This document shows, in pieces, positions 51,662 to 61,314 of a DNA stretch of 64,000 bases (positions are counted from its first letter, which is position 1; each line of letters opens with the position of its first letter). The stretch is taken from the NCBI GenBank assembly GCA_030148335.1, contig JASBTQ010000015.1:62001-126000 (forward strand). Direction: 5' to 3'. Source of the DNA: Allomuricauda sp. Lineage in GTDB: Bacteria; Bacteroidota; Bacteroidia; Flavobacteriales; Flavobacteriaceae. The notes beneath the pieces were generated by a model. The model ran no database searches. It was not told the origin of the DNA and saw nothing but the letters and a program-made list of their open reading frames with translations. The position numbers and the translations under genes were made by a program.

Positions 51662-52825
51662 ATGAAGCATGTACTTCCCAGGTTCCAAAGACCTATCAAA
51701 AGCAAGGACGAGCCCTTTGTCGATGTTTCGCATTGGGAAAAAGCTGTTGAGGCCTACGACAGCAAAAATTACAGGGATGCCCTTATCGAGACCATTAACT
51801 ACATCAATCCAAAATTGCTGGCCAACAAGGATAGGGATGGGGATATCCACATTGTGCAGAGCCAAGGCTCCTCTGAAATCCATATTTCCATTGCAGAGGG
51901 CTTTTTTTTCGTAAAGGCACCTTTTTTGCGCATCACTGAAAACACCAACAAGGTTGCTTTGTTCAGAAGGGTCGCCGAGGTCAATTTTCATCCATTGAAG
52001 TTGTCCCAGATCCATTTGGACGGGAACACCCTTTGGTTTATGTACAAAACCGACATTCCCCTTTGCCAACCTTATAAGGTATATGACGTGTTGAGGGAAA
52101 TCAGCATCAATTCGGACAATTATGATGATGAGTTCATCGATAAGTACAAAGCCGAATTCTATCAAGAACCCAAAATCACCCCTTTGACCGACACGGAAAA
52201 AGAAGAGGTATGGCAACAAGTAGAGTCCATTTTGGAGGAATACAAGACATTCAGTGCCCAATTCAAGGAAAAAAGATGGGACGACTTTCAATGGGACATA
52301 TCAGTCATCTCCATATTGAAAATTGTGAACATGCCATGTGTCCACGGTACCTTGAGGACCACTCTGGAGAGCTATGTATCCACACTTTATGACGGCAAGA
52401 CCGATTTTAGGCATCGAGTGGACAAAAGTTTTGGTTTTATGCAAAAATTGTGCGCTATGACCAAAGAAGAGTACTTGGCCAACTTGTATCATGCAGACGC
52501 CGTCATCTCTTTAAAATGGAGAGGCTCCACCCAAATATTGCAGAGCGAGGCACAGAACATGAAGAAACATGTGGATGGCTATGTGCAAAAGAACGACAAT
52601 CTGATGCTGTGCTACTATCTGCAATCTTCATTTTTACGTATCCTTTTCAACTTCAATGTAGAGGAACATCATAAGGAAGCCATATACAGTGTGTTGGAAA
52701 AAGTCTCTGGAATGGAACTCCATGTGACTGCCCCCATACTCCTTGAAACCTATAATGGTTTCTTGAACGGAACAACGGGAACGGTCGTTCAGAAAAAAGG
52801 ATTCTTCTCAAAGTTTTTCAGCTAA
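51662..52825 (+). CDS. Hypothetical protein with YbjN/CesT-like chaperone-fold features
   Basis: 387 aa, leaderless; GDIHIVQSQGSSEIHISIAEGFFFVKAPFLRI; 17 nt upstream of the protease gene. Confidence 0.6.
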   Translation: MKHVLPRFQRPIKSKDEPFVDVSHWEKAVEAYDSKNYRDALIETINYINPKLLANKDRDGDIHIVQSQGSSEIHISIAEGFFFVKAPFLRITENTNKVALFRRVAEVNFHPLKLSQIHLDGNTLWFMYKTDIPLCQPYKVYDVLREISINSDNYDDEFIDKYKAEFYQEPKITPLTDTEKEEVWQQVESILEEYKTFSAQFKEKRWDDFQWDISVISILKIVNMPCVHGTLRTTLESYVSTLYDGKTDFRHRVDKSFGFMQKLCAMTKEEYLANLYHADAVISLKWRGSTQILQSEAQNMKKHVDGYVQKNDNLMLCYYLQSSFLRILFNFNVEEHHKEAIYSVLEKVSGMELHVTAPILLETYNGFLNGTTGTVVQKKGFFSKFFS

Positions 52826-52842
52826 CCCAAATCAAAAAACAG

Positions 52843-53919
52843 ATGGAAAATATTCAAAAATCGGTCTTTAAGATCATAACCGCCTCAGGTACCGGAAGTG
52901 GGTTCATCATAAAAGGGTACAACCATATCATTACCAACTACCATGTAGTAAAAGGAGAAAAAGTGGTAGCCATTGAGGACCATAAAAAAGATAGGCATGT
53001 GGCCCACGTGGTCATGGCCAACCCAGAGGTAGACCTTGCCTTTTTGTCCACCAACGGTATCAGCTCCGCACATGATGGCATTTCACTGCAAGAGGACATC
53101 ATCATTGCAAACACCCAAAAAGTGTTCATCAACGGTTATCCCTTTGGTATGCCCTATACGATTACAGAGGGCATCATATCATCCGTGAGCCAACCCTTGG
53201 GCAATAGGAGCTACATACAAACGGATGCTGCCGTAAATCCCGGAAACTCAGGTGGGCCCATCCTGAACGAAGCAGGCATGCTCGTCGGGGTCACCACCTC
53301 CAAGTTCACCAATGCGGACAACGTGGGATTTGGCATCAAACATTCCGATCTGGTAAAGGAACTGAGGGATTTTGCAAATGCCAATGGCACTTCCTTCAAT
53401 GTAAAATGCAATTCTTGCGACCACTACACCGAGGTAGCGGCTGAATTCTGCAACAACTGTGGCCATTCCATGGACATATCGATTTGGGACGAATTTGAGA
53501 AAAGCCATTTTGCGAAATTTGTGGAAGATGCCATCACCGAACTCGGGATGGACCCGGTTTTGGGAAGGGCCGGTAGGGATTTTTGGGAGTTTCACCAAGG
53601 AAGTGCACTTATCCGGATCTTTGTCTTCCAAAGGGATTATCTGATTGCCACCTCACCATTGAACAACCTACCCAAACAAAATTTGGAGGAACTCCTCACC
53701 TTTCTTTTGGAAAACCATGTAGAACCTTATTATCTGGGCATACATGACAACAAGATTTTCGTTTCCTATAGGGCGCACATCTCTGATATTTTCACGGAAC
53801 ATGCAGAAACCGTAAAGAAAAATCTAAAACATTTGGCCCTAAAAGCGGATGATCTGGACAACTTCTTTTCGGACAATTATGGTTGTGAAATGGCCATAGA
53901 ATCCAAGGAAGAAAAGTGA
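52843..53919 (+). CDS. Leaderless trypsin-like (S1C) serine protease with zinc ribbon and YbjN-like C-terminal domain
   Basis: Triad ITNYHVV / EVDLAFL / NPGNSGGP; CNSC...CNNC zinc ribbon; C-terminal IRIFVFQRDYLIATSPLNNLPKQNLEELLTFLLENH. Confidence 0.8.
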   Translation: MENIQKSVFKIITASGTGSGFIIKGYNHIITNYHVVKGEKVVAIEDHKKDRHVAHVVMANPEVDLAFLSTNGISSAHDGISLQEDIIIANTQKVFINGYPFGMPYTITEGIISSVSQPLGNRSYIQTDAAVNPGNSGGPILNEAGMLVGVTTSKFTNADNVGFGIKHSDLVKELRDFANANGTSFNVKCNSCDHYTEVAAEFCNNCGHSMDISIWDEFEKSHFAKFVEDAITELGMDPVLGRAGRDFWEFHQGSALIRIFVFQRDYLIATSPLNNLPKQNLEELLTFLLENHVEPYYLGIHDNKIFVSYRAHISDIFTEHAETVKKNLKHLALKADDLDNFFSDNYGCEMAIESKEEK

Positions 53920-54027
53920 TGATGATGGATGCTACCCCACAAGAATAGGGCCGCATACAACAAAAAAGGAAACAACATTTGTTTATCGTTTTATATTTGG
54001 TCGCTTAAACATAAACCTTATTTAAAC

Positions 54028-54543
54028 ATGAAAAGAATTGTATTAGTGACCGTTGCTGTATTTGCATTGGCATTTTCAGCACAAGCCCAAGATGTAAGAT
54101 TTGGGGCGACCGCAGGGTATCTGAATGCAAGGGGAAGCGTTAAAGCCGAAGGCATTAGCATATCCGCTTCAGAATCTGGATTTTACATCGGCGCAGTGGC
54201 CGATTTTGTTGTCTCCGACAATTTTAGCGTCCAACCAGAGCTTCTCTATGCAAGTGTCGATGAAAGTGATGGTCTTTTGCTTCCGATCCTGGGCAAATTT
54301 GCCATTTCGGAGAAATTCAATTTTCAAGTTGGCCCACAACTGGTCTTTTCGCTGGAAGAAACCCCGGAAGACTTTAGCAGTGTGGAGTTTGACATTGCAG
54401 GGGGAATCGGTTATGACATCAACGAAGACTTCTTTGTTGAGGCCCGATATACCTTTCAGATCAACAACTCCTATACCGGCAGCGAAGATGTCAAGGTTAG
54501 GAGCAACTACTTGACCATTGGATTAGGATATAAGTTCCTATAA
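54028..54543 (+). CDS. Outer-membrane beta-barrel protein
   Basis: Signal peptide MKRIVLVTVAVFALAFSAQAQ; C-terminal LTIGLGYKFL. Confidence 0.88.
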   Translation: MKRIVLVTVAVFALAFSAQAQDVRFGATAGYLNARGSVKAEGISISASESGFYIGAVADFVVSDNFSVQPELLYASVDESDGLLLPILGKFAISEKFNFQVGPQLVFSLEETPEDFSSVEFDIAGGIGYDINEDFFVEARYTFQINNSYTGSEDVKVRSNYLTIGLGYKFL

Positions 54544-54566
54544 GTACTTTTGGTTTGAAACCAAAT

Positions 54567-54600
54567 AAAAAAGAGGGCAGTGGTTCACTGCCCTCTTTTA
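54567..54600. terminator. Strong terminator between convergent genes
   Basis: aaaagagggcagtg-gtt-cactgccctctttt, 14-nt perfect arms. Confidence 0.88.
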
Positions 54601-54623
54601 CTTTTATGCATCCAAGCAGTAAG

Positions 54624-55868
54624 TTACTTGGAGAAATCCTGAAGTGTCTTGATGATGATGGAAACGCAGTCCATCAATTGTTCGCGGTTCATCACCAAAG
54701 GTGGAGCAAACCGGATGATATTTCCATGGGTCGGCTTGGCCAAAAGTCCGTTTTCCTTCAGGGCCATACAGATGTCCCAAGCTGTGGAACTGTCCTCGCT
54801 GTCATTGATCACGATGGCGTTCAGCAATCCCTTGCCACGAACTTTTTCCACCAAATCACAAGTGGGGATGAACTTGTTCAATTCTTCCCGGAACAATTCC
54901 CCCAATTCCTGCGCATTCTGGGCCAAACCCTCTTCCTTGACCACTTCCAAGGCGGCCATGGCCACGGCAGCTGCAACGGGATTGCCCCCGAAAGTACTTC
55001 CATGGCTTCCCGGGGTGATGACTTCCATGATCCCATCATTGGCCAAGACTGCCGAAACAGGATAGACTCCCCCTGAAAGCGCTTTGCCCAAGATCAGAAT
55101 GTCCGGTTTCACCCCTTCATGGTCCACGGCCAACATTTTACCTGTCCGGGCAACGCCGGTCTGGACCTCATCGGCAATAAAAAGTACATTGTATTTTTCG
55201 CAAAGAGCCTTGGCCTTTTTCAGATAACCTTCGGAGGGCACATAAACACCAGCTTCGCCCTGTATCGGTTCCACCAAAAATCCGGCTACATGAGGATTGG
55301 CCTCCAACGTCTTTTCCAAAGCCAGCAGGTCATCGTAAGCAATCTTGATGAAACCTTCGGTATAGGGACCATAGTCCGTTCGGGCCACAGGATCATTGGA
55401 AAAAGAAATGATGGTGGTGGTCCTGCCGTGGAAATTGTTCTCGCAAACCATAATTTGAGCCTGGTCTTCGGGAATCCCTTTCTTTTGGTAGGCCCATCGC
55501 CGACAGATCTTGAGGGCAGTTTCCACGGCCTCCGCCCCTGTGTTCATCGGCAATAGTTTGTCAAACCCAAAAACAGAGGTGGCGTACTGTTCGTATTTTC
55601 CCAGCATGTCATTGTAAAAAGCCCTCGAGGTTAGGGTAAGCGTCTTGGCCTGGTCCATTAGGGCGCCAATGATCTTGGGGTGGCAATGTCCTTGGTTCAC
55701 TGCCGAATAGGCAGAAAGGAAATCGTAGTACCTTTTCCCTTCCACATCCCAGACATGCACGCCTTCCCCCCTGCTCAAAACCACGGGCAGTGGGTGGTAA
55801 TTGTGGGCTCCATACTTGTTTTCCAAATCGATCGCTTGCTGCGAAGTCAAATGCTCTAAAACAGTCAT
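54624..55868 (-). CDS. rocD: Ornithine aminotransferase
   Basis: [70 protein letters not shown]. Confidence 0.95.
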   Translation of the reverse strand: MTVLEHLTSQQAIDLENKYGAHNYHPLPVVLSRGEGVHVWDVEGKRYYDFLSAYSAVNQGHCHPKIIGALMDQAKTLTLTSRAFYNDMLGKYEQYATSVFGFDKLLPMNTGAEAVETALKICRRWAYQKKGIPEDQAQIMVCENNFHGRTTTIISFSNDPVARTDYGPYTEGFIKIAYDDLLALEKTLEANPHVAGFLVEPIQGEAGVYVPSEGYLKKAKALCEKYNVLFIADEVQTGVARTGKMLAVDHEGVKPDILILGKALSGGVYPVSAVLANDGIMEVITPGSHGSTFGGNPVAAAVAMAALEVVKEEGLAQNAQELGELFREELNKFIPTCDLVEKVRGKGLLNAIVINDSEDSSTAWDICMALKENGLLAKPTHGNIIRFAPPLVMNREQLMDCVSIIIKTLQDFSK

Positions 55869-56083
55869 TTCAATAATGATTAAATTGATAAAACAACCAT
55901 TCCTACTGTACCTTTATTCTTTCGGAGTCCCGAAAAAGCAGCGTGGGAGAGAAATCATCCCTTGGAGTGCACGCAAATTACAAATTATTGGCCAAAAATT
56001 ATATGGAACAGTCTGCCAAAGTTTTAGGGTCGATTTAAGAAGCTCCACCATGACAAATGCCAAAAAGAGGTTACTTTTGCCGC

Positions 56084-57496
56084 ATGCGACGAAAGAATAA
56101 ACGACAGACGTTTGAACATGTAGAAGTCATCGATGCCGGGGCCAAGGGAAAATCGGTGGGAAAAGCACCAGATGGCAGGGTCATCTTTCTATCCAATGCC
56201 GTTCCGGGCGATGTGGTGGATGTGATGACCACCAAAAAGAAAAGTGCTTATTTTGAAGGTGTGGCCACCCATTTCCACCAACTTTCCGATAAAAGGACAA
56301 CCCCCGAATGCCAACATTTTGGGACGTGCGGTGGGTGCAAATGGCAACACATGGGCTATGGGCACCAACTGTATTTCAAGCAACGGGAGGTCGAGAACAA
56401 CCTGAAACGCATCGGAAATCTGGAACTTCTAGGGGTCAGCCCCATTCTAGGTTCCGAAAAGGAGTATTTCTACCGGAACAAGATGGAATTTTCTTTTTCC
56501 AACAGCAGATGGCTCACCCAGAAGGAAATTGTCTCGGACAGGGATTTTGAAGATCGGAACGCCCTGGGTTTCCATATTCCCGGCATGTGGGACAAGATCT
56601 TGGACATCAAAAAATGTCACCTCCAGCAAGACCCTTCCAATGCCATCCGACTTGAGGTGAAAAAATTCGCTGTCGAAAACGGACTGGCCTTTTTTGATCC
56701 CAGAAACCAAAAGGGATTGCTACGCACGCTCATGATACGGACGTCATCCACTGGGGAAATCATGGTGCTCATCCAATTCTTTGAGGACCAAAAGGAAGAA
56801 AGGGAACTGCTACTGAACCATTTGATGCAAAAATTCCCTGAGATCACTTCACTGCAATATGTGATCAACCCCAAACAGAACGACACGATCTATGACCAAG
56901 AAGTGGTCTGTTTTTCTGGCCGCGACCATATTTTTGAAGAAATGGAAGGGCTACGGTTCAAGATTAACGCCAAATCGTTTTACCAGACCAATTCGGAACA
57001 GGCCCATGTGCTCTACAACGTGGCAAGGGATTTTGCCGGGCTCACCGGGAATGAACTGGTGTACGACCTATATACCGGCACAGGGACCATTGCCCAATTT
57101 GTCTCCAAAAAGGCCAAAAAGGTAGTGGGCGTGGAATCCGTTCCCGAAGCCATTGAAGATGCCAAGGCCAATGCGGTCCTGAACGGTATTTCGAATGTGG
57201 AATTCTTTGTGGGCGATATGAAAAATGTGTTCAATGATGATTTTATCGCCCAACATGGACAACCCGACGTTATCATTACCGATCCTCCAAGGGATGGCAT
57301 GCACAAACAGGTCGTGGAGCAATTGCTCCAAGTGGCACCGCCCAAAATCGTCTACGTGAGCTGCAACAGTGCCACCCAGGCAAGGGACTTGGCCTTGATG
57401 AAGGACACCTATAAAGTGACCAAGGTGCAGCCCGTGGATATGTTCCCACAGACCCAGCACGTGGAAAATGTTGTACTTTTGGAAAAACGGGTGTAA
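56084..57496 (+). CDS. rlmD: 23S rRNA (uracil-C5)-methyltransferase RlmD
   Basis: TRAM-like N-terminus, CQHFGTCGGCKWQHM Fe-S cysteines, LYTGTGTIAQFVSKKAK, YVSCNSATQARDL. Confidence 0.93.
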   Translation: MRRKNKRQTFEHVEVIDAGAKGKSVGKAPDGRVIFLSNAVPGDVVDVMTTKKKSAYFEGVATHFHQLSDKRTTPECQHFGTCGGCKWQHMGYGHQLYFKQREVENNLKRIGNLELLGVSPILGSEKEYFYRNKMEFSFSNSRWLTQKEIVSDRDFEDRNALGFHIPGMWDKILDIKKCHLQQDPSNAIRLEVKKFAVENGLAFFDPRNQKGLLRTLMIRTSSTGEIMVLIQFFEDQKEERELLLNHLMQKFPEITSLQYVINPKQNDTIYDQEVVCFSGRDHIFEEMEGLRFKINAKSFYQTNSEQAHVLYNVARDFAGLTGNELVYDLYTGTGTIAQFVSKKAKKVVGVESVPEAIEDAKANAVLNGISNVEFFVGDMKNVFNDDFIAQHGQPDVIITDPPRDGMHKQVVEQLLQVAPPKIVYVSCNSATQARDLALMKDTYKVTKVQPVDMFPQTQHVENVVLLEKRV

Positions 57497-57526
57497 TTGT
57501 TGAATTAAAATCCGCTACTATTTGGA

Positions 57527-58036
57527 ATGAAGAGATTAATCCCCATCCTGCTTATCCTATCATTGCTCATCTATTTTTCTTCCTGTGAAAAGGATGATAT
57601 CTGTGTCAACGGGGACACACCGCTTTTGGTCATTGGCTTTTTTGATATAGAAGATACCACTGTTGCGAAGGATGTGCCATCGCTCCGCGTCAAGGAAGTG
57701 ATCTTGGACAGCACCCTGAACACCTTCACCGACCGGACCGCTTTGGATTCGATTGGGATTCCACTGCGAACCGACGCCACCAGTACCTCTTTCGCCTTCA
57801 TCAACAATTCTGCCGATGATGAAGAGACCGATGCGGAAACGGGAAACATCGATTCCCTGACCATTTCGTATACCACAAGGGAAAATTTTGCCTCCCGGGC
57901 GTGTGGGTTCGTGATCAATTACGGTGGCATCAGCATTATGCTCCCCGAAAGTGCAACCAATTGGATCCAGGACATTTCCATTGTCCAACAAACCATTGAA
58001 AACTCCACCAACATCCATGTCAAGATATTTCATTAG
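57527..58036 (+). CDS. DUF6452-like lipoprotein
   Basis: Lipobox IYFSSC|EKDDIC; neighbourhood with rlmD. Confidence 0.7.
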   Translation: MKRLIPILLILSLLIYFSSCEKDDICVNGDTPLLVIGFFDIEDTTVAKDVPSLRVKEVILDSTLNTFTDRTALDSIGIPLRTDATSTSFAFINNSADDEETDAETGNIDSLTISYTTRENFASRACGFVINYGGISIMLPESATNWIQDISIVQQTIENSTNIHVKIFH

Positions 58037-58784
58037 TCTTTTCGTTTCCATGGTGCTGCTCCCCATTTGTATGTTGGGGCAGAGCGAGCCCATAGACCTT
58101 CAACCCAAGGATACCGTGGAGTATAAGGATGAATATGGCCTTCGGGTGGGTGTCGATCTGAGCAAACTAGTGCTGTCCTTTGCCGATGAGGACTATACAG
58201 GTTTGGAATTGGTCGGGGACTACCGGTTGACCCGAAAACTCTATTTGGCCGCTGAGATTGGGAACGAGACCAAAACACAGGGGGAAAGTCTGAACCAAAC
58301 ATTGCTTTACAATTTCAAGACCTCGGGAAGCTACATCAAGGTAGGTGCGGAAATAAACACCTACCAAAATTGGTTCGGGATGAACAATTCCATTACCATC
58401 GGGGGTAGGTTTGCCGCAGCAAGTTTTAGTCAGACCCTGAACGATTACACCATTTTCAACAGCAATCATTTGTACAGTCCCGATTTTTTGCCGGGTGCCC
58501 AGCCCAATGAGGAATTCAGTGGTCTGAACGCTTCGTGGTTGGAGTTCGTAATGGGTATCAAGGCCGAACTTTTTGCCAATATTTATATTGGTATGAGTGC
58601 CCGTTTGGGGTTCTTGGTGTCCAATAAGGAAGATGAACGCTTCCCAAACCTCTGGATACCAGGTTTCAACAAGGTGACGGATGGGAGTAATTTTGGTGTG
58701 AGCTACAACTATAGCATTTCCTACTTCATCCCTCTTTACAAAAAATCCAAAAAGAAAAAAGAAGAACCCGAACCCGAACAGTAG
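58017..58784 (+). CDS. DUF6048-like outer-membrane protein
   Basis: Signal peptide; beta-rich; overlaps the previous gene by 20 nt. Confidence 0.75.
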   Translation: MSRYFISLFVSMVLLPICMLGQSEPIDLQPKDTVEYKDEYGLRVGVDLSKLVLSFADEDYTGLELVGDYRLTRKLYLAAEIGNETKTQGESLNQTLLYNFKTSGSYIKVGAEINTYQNWFGMNNSITIGGRFAAASFSQTLNDYTIFNSNHLYSPDFLPGAQPNEEFSGLNASWLEFVMGIKAELFANIYIGMSARLGFLVSNKEDERFPNLWIPGFNKVTDGSNFGVSYNYSISYFIPLYKKSKKKKEEPEPEQ

Positions 58785-58786
58785 TC

Positions 58787-59128
58787 ATGAAGAATACCCT
58801 TATCAATTACGTGGAGTTCAAGGCAAACGACCTTCAACAAATAAAGGATTTTTACGGCACAACCTTTGGTTGGTCCTTCAAGGATTATGGTCCCGACTAT
58901 GTTGCTTTTTCCGATAGCGGACTTGAAGGTGGTTTTGAAAGGACTGCGGAAAAGGTCACGAACGGTGCATTGATCGTACTCTACCATGAAGACCTGGAAG
59001 GCATGCGCGACAAAGTGACCAAGGCAGAGGGTGTCATTGTCAAGGATATATTCTCGTTTCCCGGCGGTAGAAGGTTCCATTTTACCGATCCATCCCATAA
59101 TGAATTGGCCATTTGGTCTGACAAGTAA
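58787..59128 (+). CDS. VOC (glyoxalase/bleomycin-resistance-like) family protein
   Basis: NYVEFKANDLQQIKDFYGTTFGWSFKDYGPDYVAF; RRFHFTDPSHNELAIWS. Confidence 0.92.
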   Translation: MKNTLINYVEFKANDLQQIKDFYGTTFGWSFKDYGPDYVAFSDSGLEGGFERTAEKVTNGALIVLYHEDLEGMRDKVTKAEGVIVKDIFSFPGGRRFHFTDPSHNELAIWSDK

Positions 59129-59153
59129 AGAAACCACTACTGGAGACAACAAA

Positions 59154-59181
59154 AAAAGGACCTGAATCTTCAAGTCCTTTT
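59154..59181 (+). terminator. Candidate terminator
   Basis: aaaaggac / gtcctttt stem after the VOC gene; short T tail. Confidence 0.5.
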
Positions 59182-59300
59182 CCCGATAATTAGATTGAGT
59201 TAGTTAGTTTGTGCTTTAAACACATGCCAAAGCTAAACATTTATTCCACTTGTGCAAATTTTTTCGATGTTGTTGTTGCAACAATCACAAAATAGTTTCA

Positions 59301-60458
59301 CTATTGTGGGAACTTTGCTTTTTTGCTCCCTTCATAAATTTCGTATTTGACCAGCCTTGCTTCCAATTTTCCGTTGAACGCTTTTATTTTCCGTGATGGT
59401 CTCAAACCCACATGCTTCAATGCTTCAAGATTGGAGGTAATCATCCATGCATCGGTACCTGGGTATTGCTGCTTTAAGGTGTCCCCTATCTTGGCATAGA
59501 ATTCGTCCACCTCAATGGGCAAACGCTCCCCATAAGGAGGGTTGAACACCATGTGCAGCTTGCCTTCTACCGGTTTCTCCGTCCTGAAAAAGTCCTTCCG
59601 TTCTACGGTGATGTATTCCGCAAGATTGGCATTCTCCACATTTTCCTGTGCTTTTCGCACTGCGGAAGGGGCCTTGTCATATCCGATGATCTTATGATGG
59701 AACTCGCGGGTCTTCTTCAAACTGGCCTCCACGATTTTTTCATGCAGCTCCGCATCATAGTCCTTCCAGTGCATAAAGGCATATGCTTCCCGATTGATGT
59801 TGGCCGGAATATTGCACGCAATCATGGCCGCTTCGATCAAAAAAGTACCACTGCCACACATGGGATCCAAAAAATCGGTGTGTCCGTCCCAGGCACTGGC
59901 CAAGAGTAGTCCGGCTGCCAACACCTCGTTGATGGGCGCAATATTGGTCAAAATGCGATATCCCCTTTGGTGCAATGAATTTCCAGAACTGTCCAATGAA
60001 ACCGTACAAGTATTTTCATGGATATGGATATTGATACGCACATCGGGATCCTGCGAATCCACATTGGGACGCTGTCTTTCCACTTCCCTGAACTTGTCCA
60101 CAATGGCATCCTTGGCTTTGAGGGAAACGAACATGGAATTATTGAACACCTCCGAACTCATGGTGGTGTCTATGGCGAAGGTTTTATCAGCACCAAAAAA
60201 ATGGGGCCAATCCAGTTCATAAATACTTCTGTAGAGGTCCTTTTCATTGAAGACCCTGAACGTGCTTATGGGCTTGTACACTTTCAATGCCGTCCGAAGG
60301 CACAGATTTGCCTTGTACATGAACCCAGTGTCCCCTTCAAAGGTCACGTTCCTGACGCCTTCCTCCACATGGCCTGCACCCAAATTCCGTAGTTCTTTGG
60401 CCAGAAGGGGTTCAAAGCCATAGAGGGTCTTGGCCATCATCTTAAAATTTCCTGCCAT
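59301..60458 (-). CDS. THUMP-domain SAM-dependent RNA methyltransferase (RlmL/YpsC-like)
   Basis: LGAGHVEEGVRNVTFEGD; DFLDPMCGSGTFLIEAAMIA; HMVFNPPYGER. Confidence 0.93.
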   Translation of the reverse strand: MAGNFKMMAKTLYGFEPLLAKELRNLGAGHVEEGVRNVTFEGDTGFMYKANLCLRTALKVYKPISTFRVFNEKDLYRSIYELDWPHFFGADKTFAIDTTMSSEVFNNSMFVSLKAKDAIVDKFREVERQRPNVDSQDPDVRINIHIHENTCTVSLDSSGNSLHQRGYRILTNIAPINEVLAAGLLLASAWDGHTDFLDPMCGSGTFLIEAAMIACNIPANINREAYAFMHWKDYDAELHEKIVEASLKKTREFHHKIIGYDKAPSAVRKAQENVENANLAEYITVERKDFFRTEKPVEGKLHMVFNPPYGERLPIEVDEFYAKIGDTLKQQYPGTDAWMITSNLEALKHVGLRPSRKIKAFNGKLEARLVKYEIYEGSKKAKFPQ

Positions 60459-60514
60459 CCTTTCTTAAAATCTTTCCGTAAAAATAGGCTATTTTTGCCC
60501 CTTCAAGCGTGGAT

Positions 60515-61204
60515 ATGGATTTTCCTTCTATCTTCATTTATTTGGCTCCCATTGTCGCCGTTTGGGCAGGATTCGCATTTGTCCGGTTCACCAAGCCCAC
60601 CGACACTGGTCGCATCAAGCTTTTGTTGGCGTTCAGCGGTGCCTTTTTGTTGGCACTTACTTTTTTTGAACTGCTCCCGGAAGTGTATGAAGGCCATGAC
60701 CCAAAAACCATCGCACTCTATATTTTGGGGGGTATCCTGTTGCAGATCTTTTTGGAATTCTTTTCCAAGGGGGCAGAACATGGGCACATGCACATCGATT
60801 TGAAGGAGAATAGATTTCCCCTGCTCCTTTTTCTGAGTTTGTCCGTGCATGCCCTGGTAGAAGGCGTTCCCATCCATGGCAACAATTCCATTCTCTATGG
60901 CATTATCATCCACAAGGTCCCGATTGCCATAGTACTCAGTATTTTTCTACTGAATTCCAAAATGAAGTTGGGCACCATCCTGTTGTTTATGGCAGCCTTT
61001 TCACTGATGACGCCCTTGGGCAGTTTTGTTTCGGCACAATCAGAGTGGATGGAGAGCCACGGCCATTTACTGACCTCTTTGGCCATTGGGGTGTTTTTTC
61101 ATATTTCCACCATCATCCTTTTTGAAAGTGCACAAGGACATGCTTTCAATCTCAGAAAACTCTTGGTCATCATTCTGGGGATAGGGATAGCATATTTTGT
61201 GTAG
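60515..61204 (+). CDS. ZIP family metal transporter
   Basis: SLSVHALVEGVPIHGNNSILYGIIIHKVPIAIVLSIFLL; internal His-rich GAEHGHMHIDL. Confidence 0.9.
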   Translation: MDFPSIFIYLAPIVAVWAGFAFVRFTKPTDTGRIKLLLAFSGAFLLALTFFELLPEVYEGHDPKTIALYILGGILLQIFLEFFSKGAEHGHMHIDLKENRFPLLLFLSLSVHALVEGVPIHGNNSILYGIIIHKVPIAIVLSIFLLNSKMKLGTILLFMAAFSLMTPLGSFVSAQSEWMESHGHLLTSLAIGVFFHISTIILFESAQGHAFNLRKLLVIILGIGIAYFV

Positions 61205-61314
61205 GTTTCATTGTCCTAATCTATTCCCTTTGTCGAATTTTCTGTCATTTCTAGGAGACCAACTTTTGTAACTCATCAAAAGTGTTTAGATTTAGCTGCA
61301 TATACCTCTACTTG

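Noticed and set aside
53992-53999. TATATTTG as a promoter -7 element upstream of the 54028 gene
   Set aside because: Matches TAnnTTTG but no TTG at the expected upstream distance (the nearest leaves only a 10-nt spacer).
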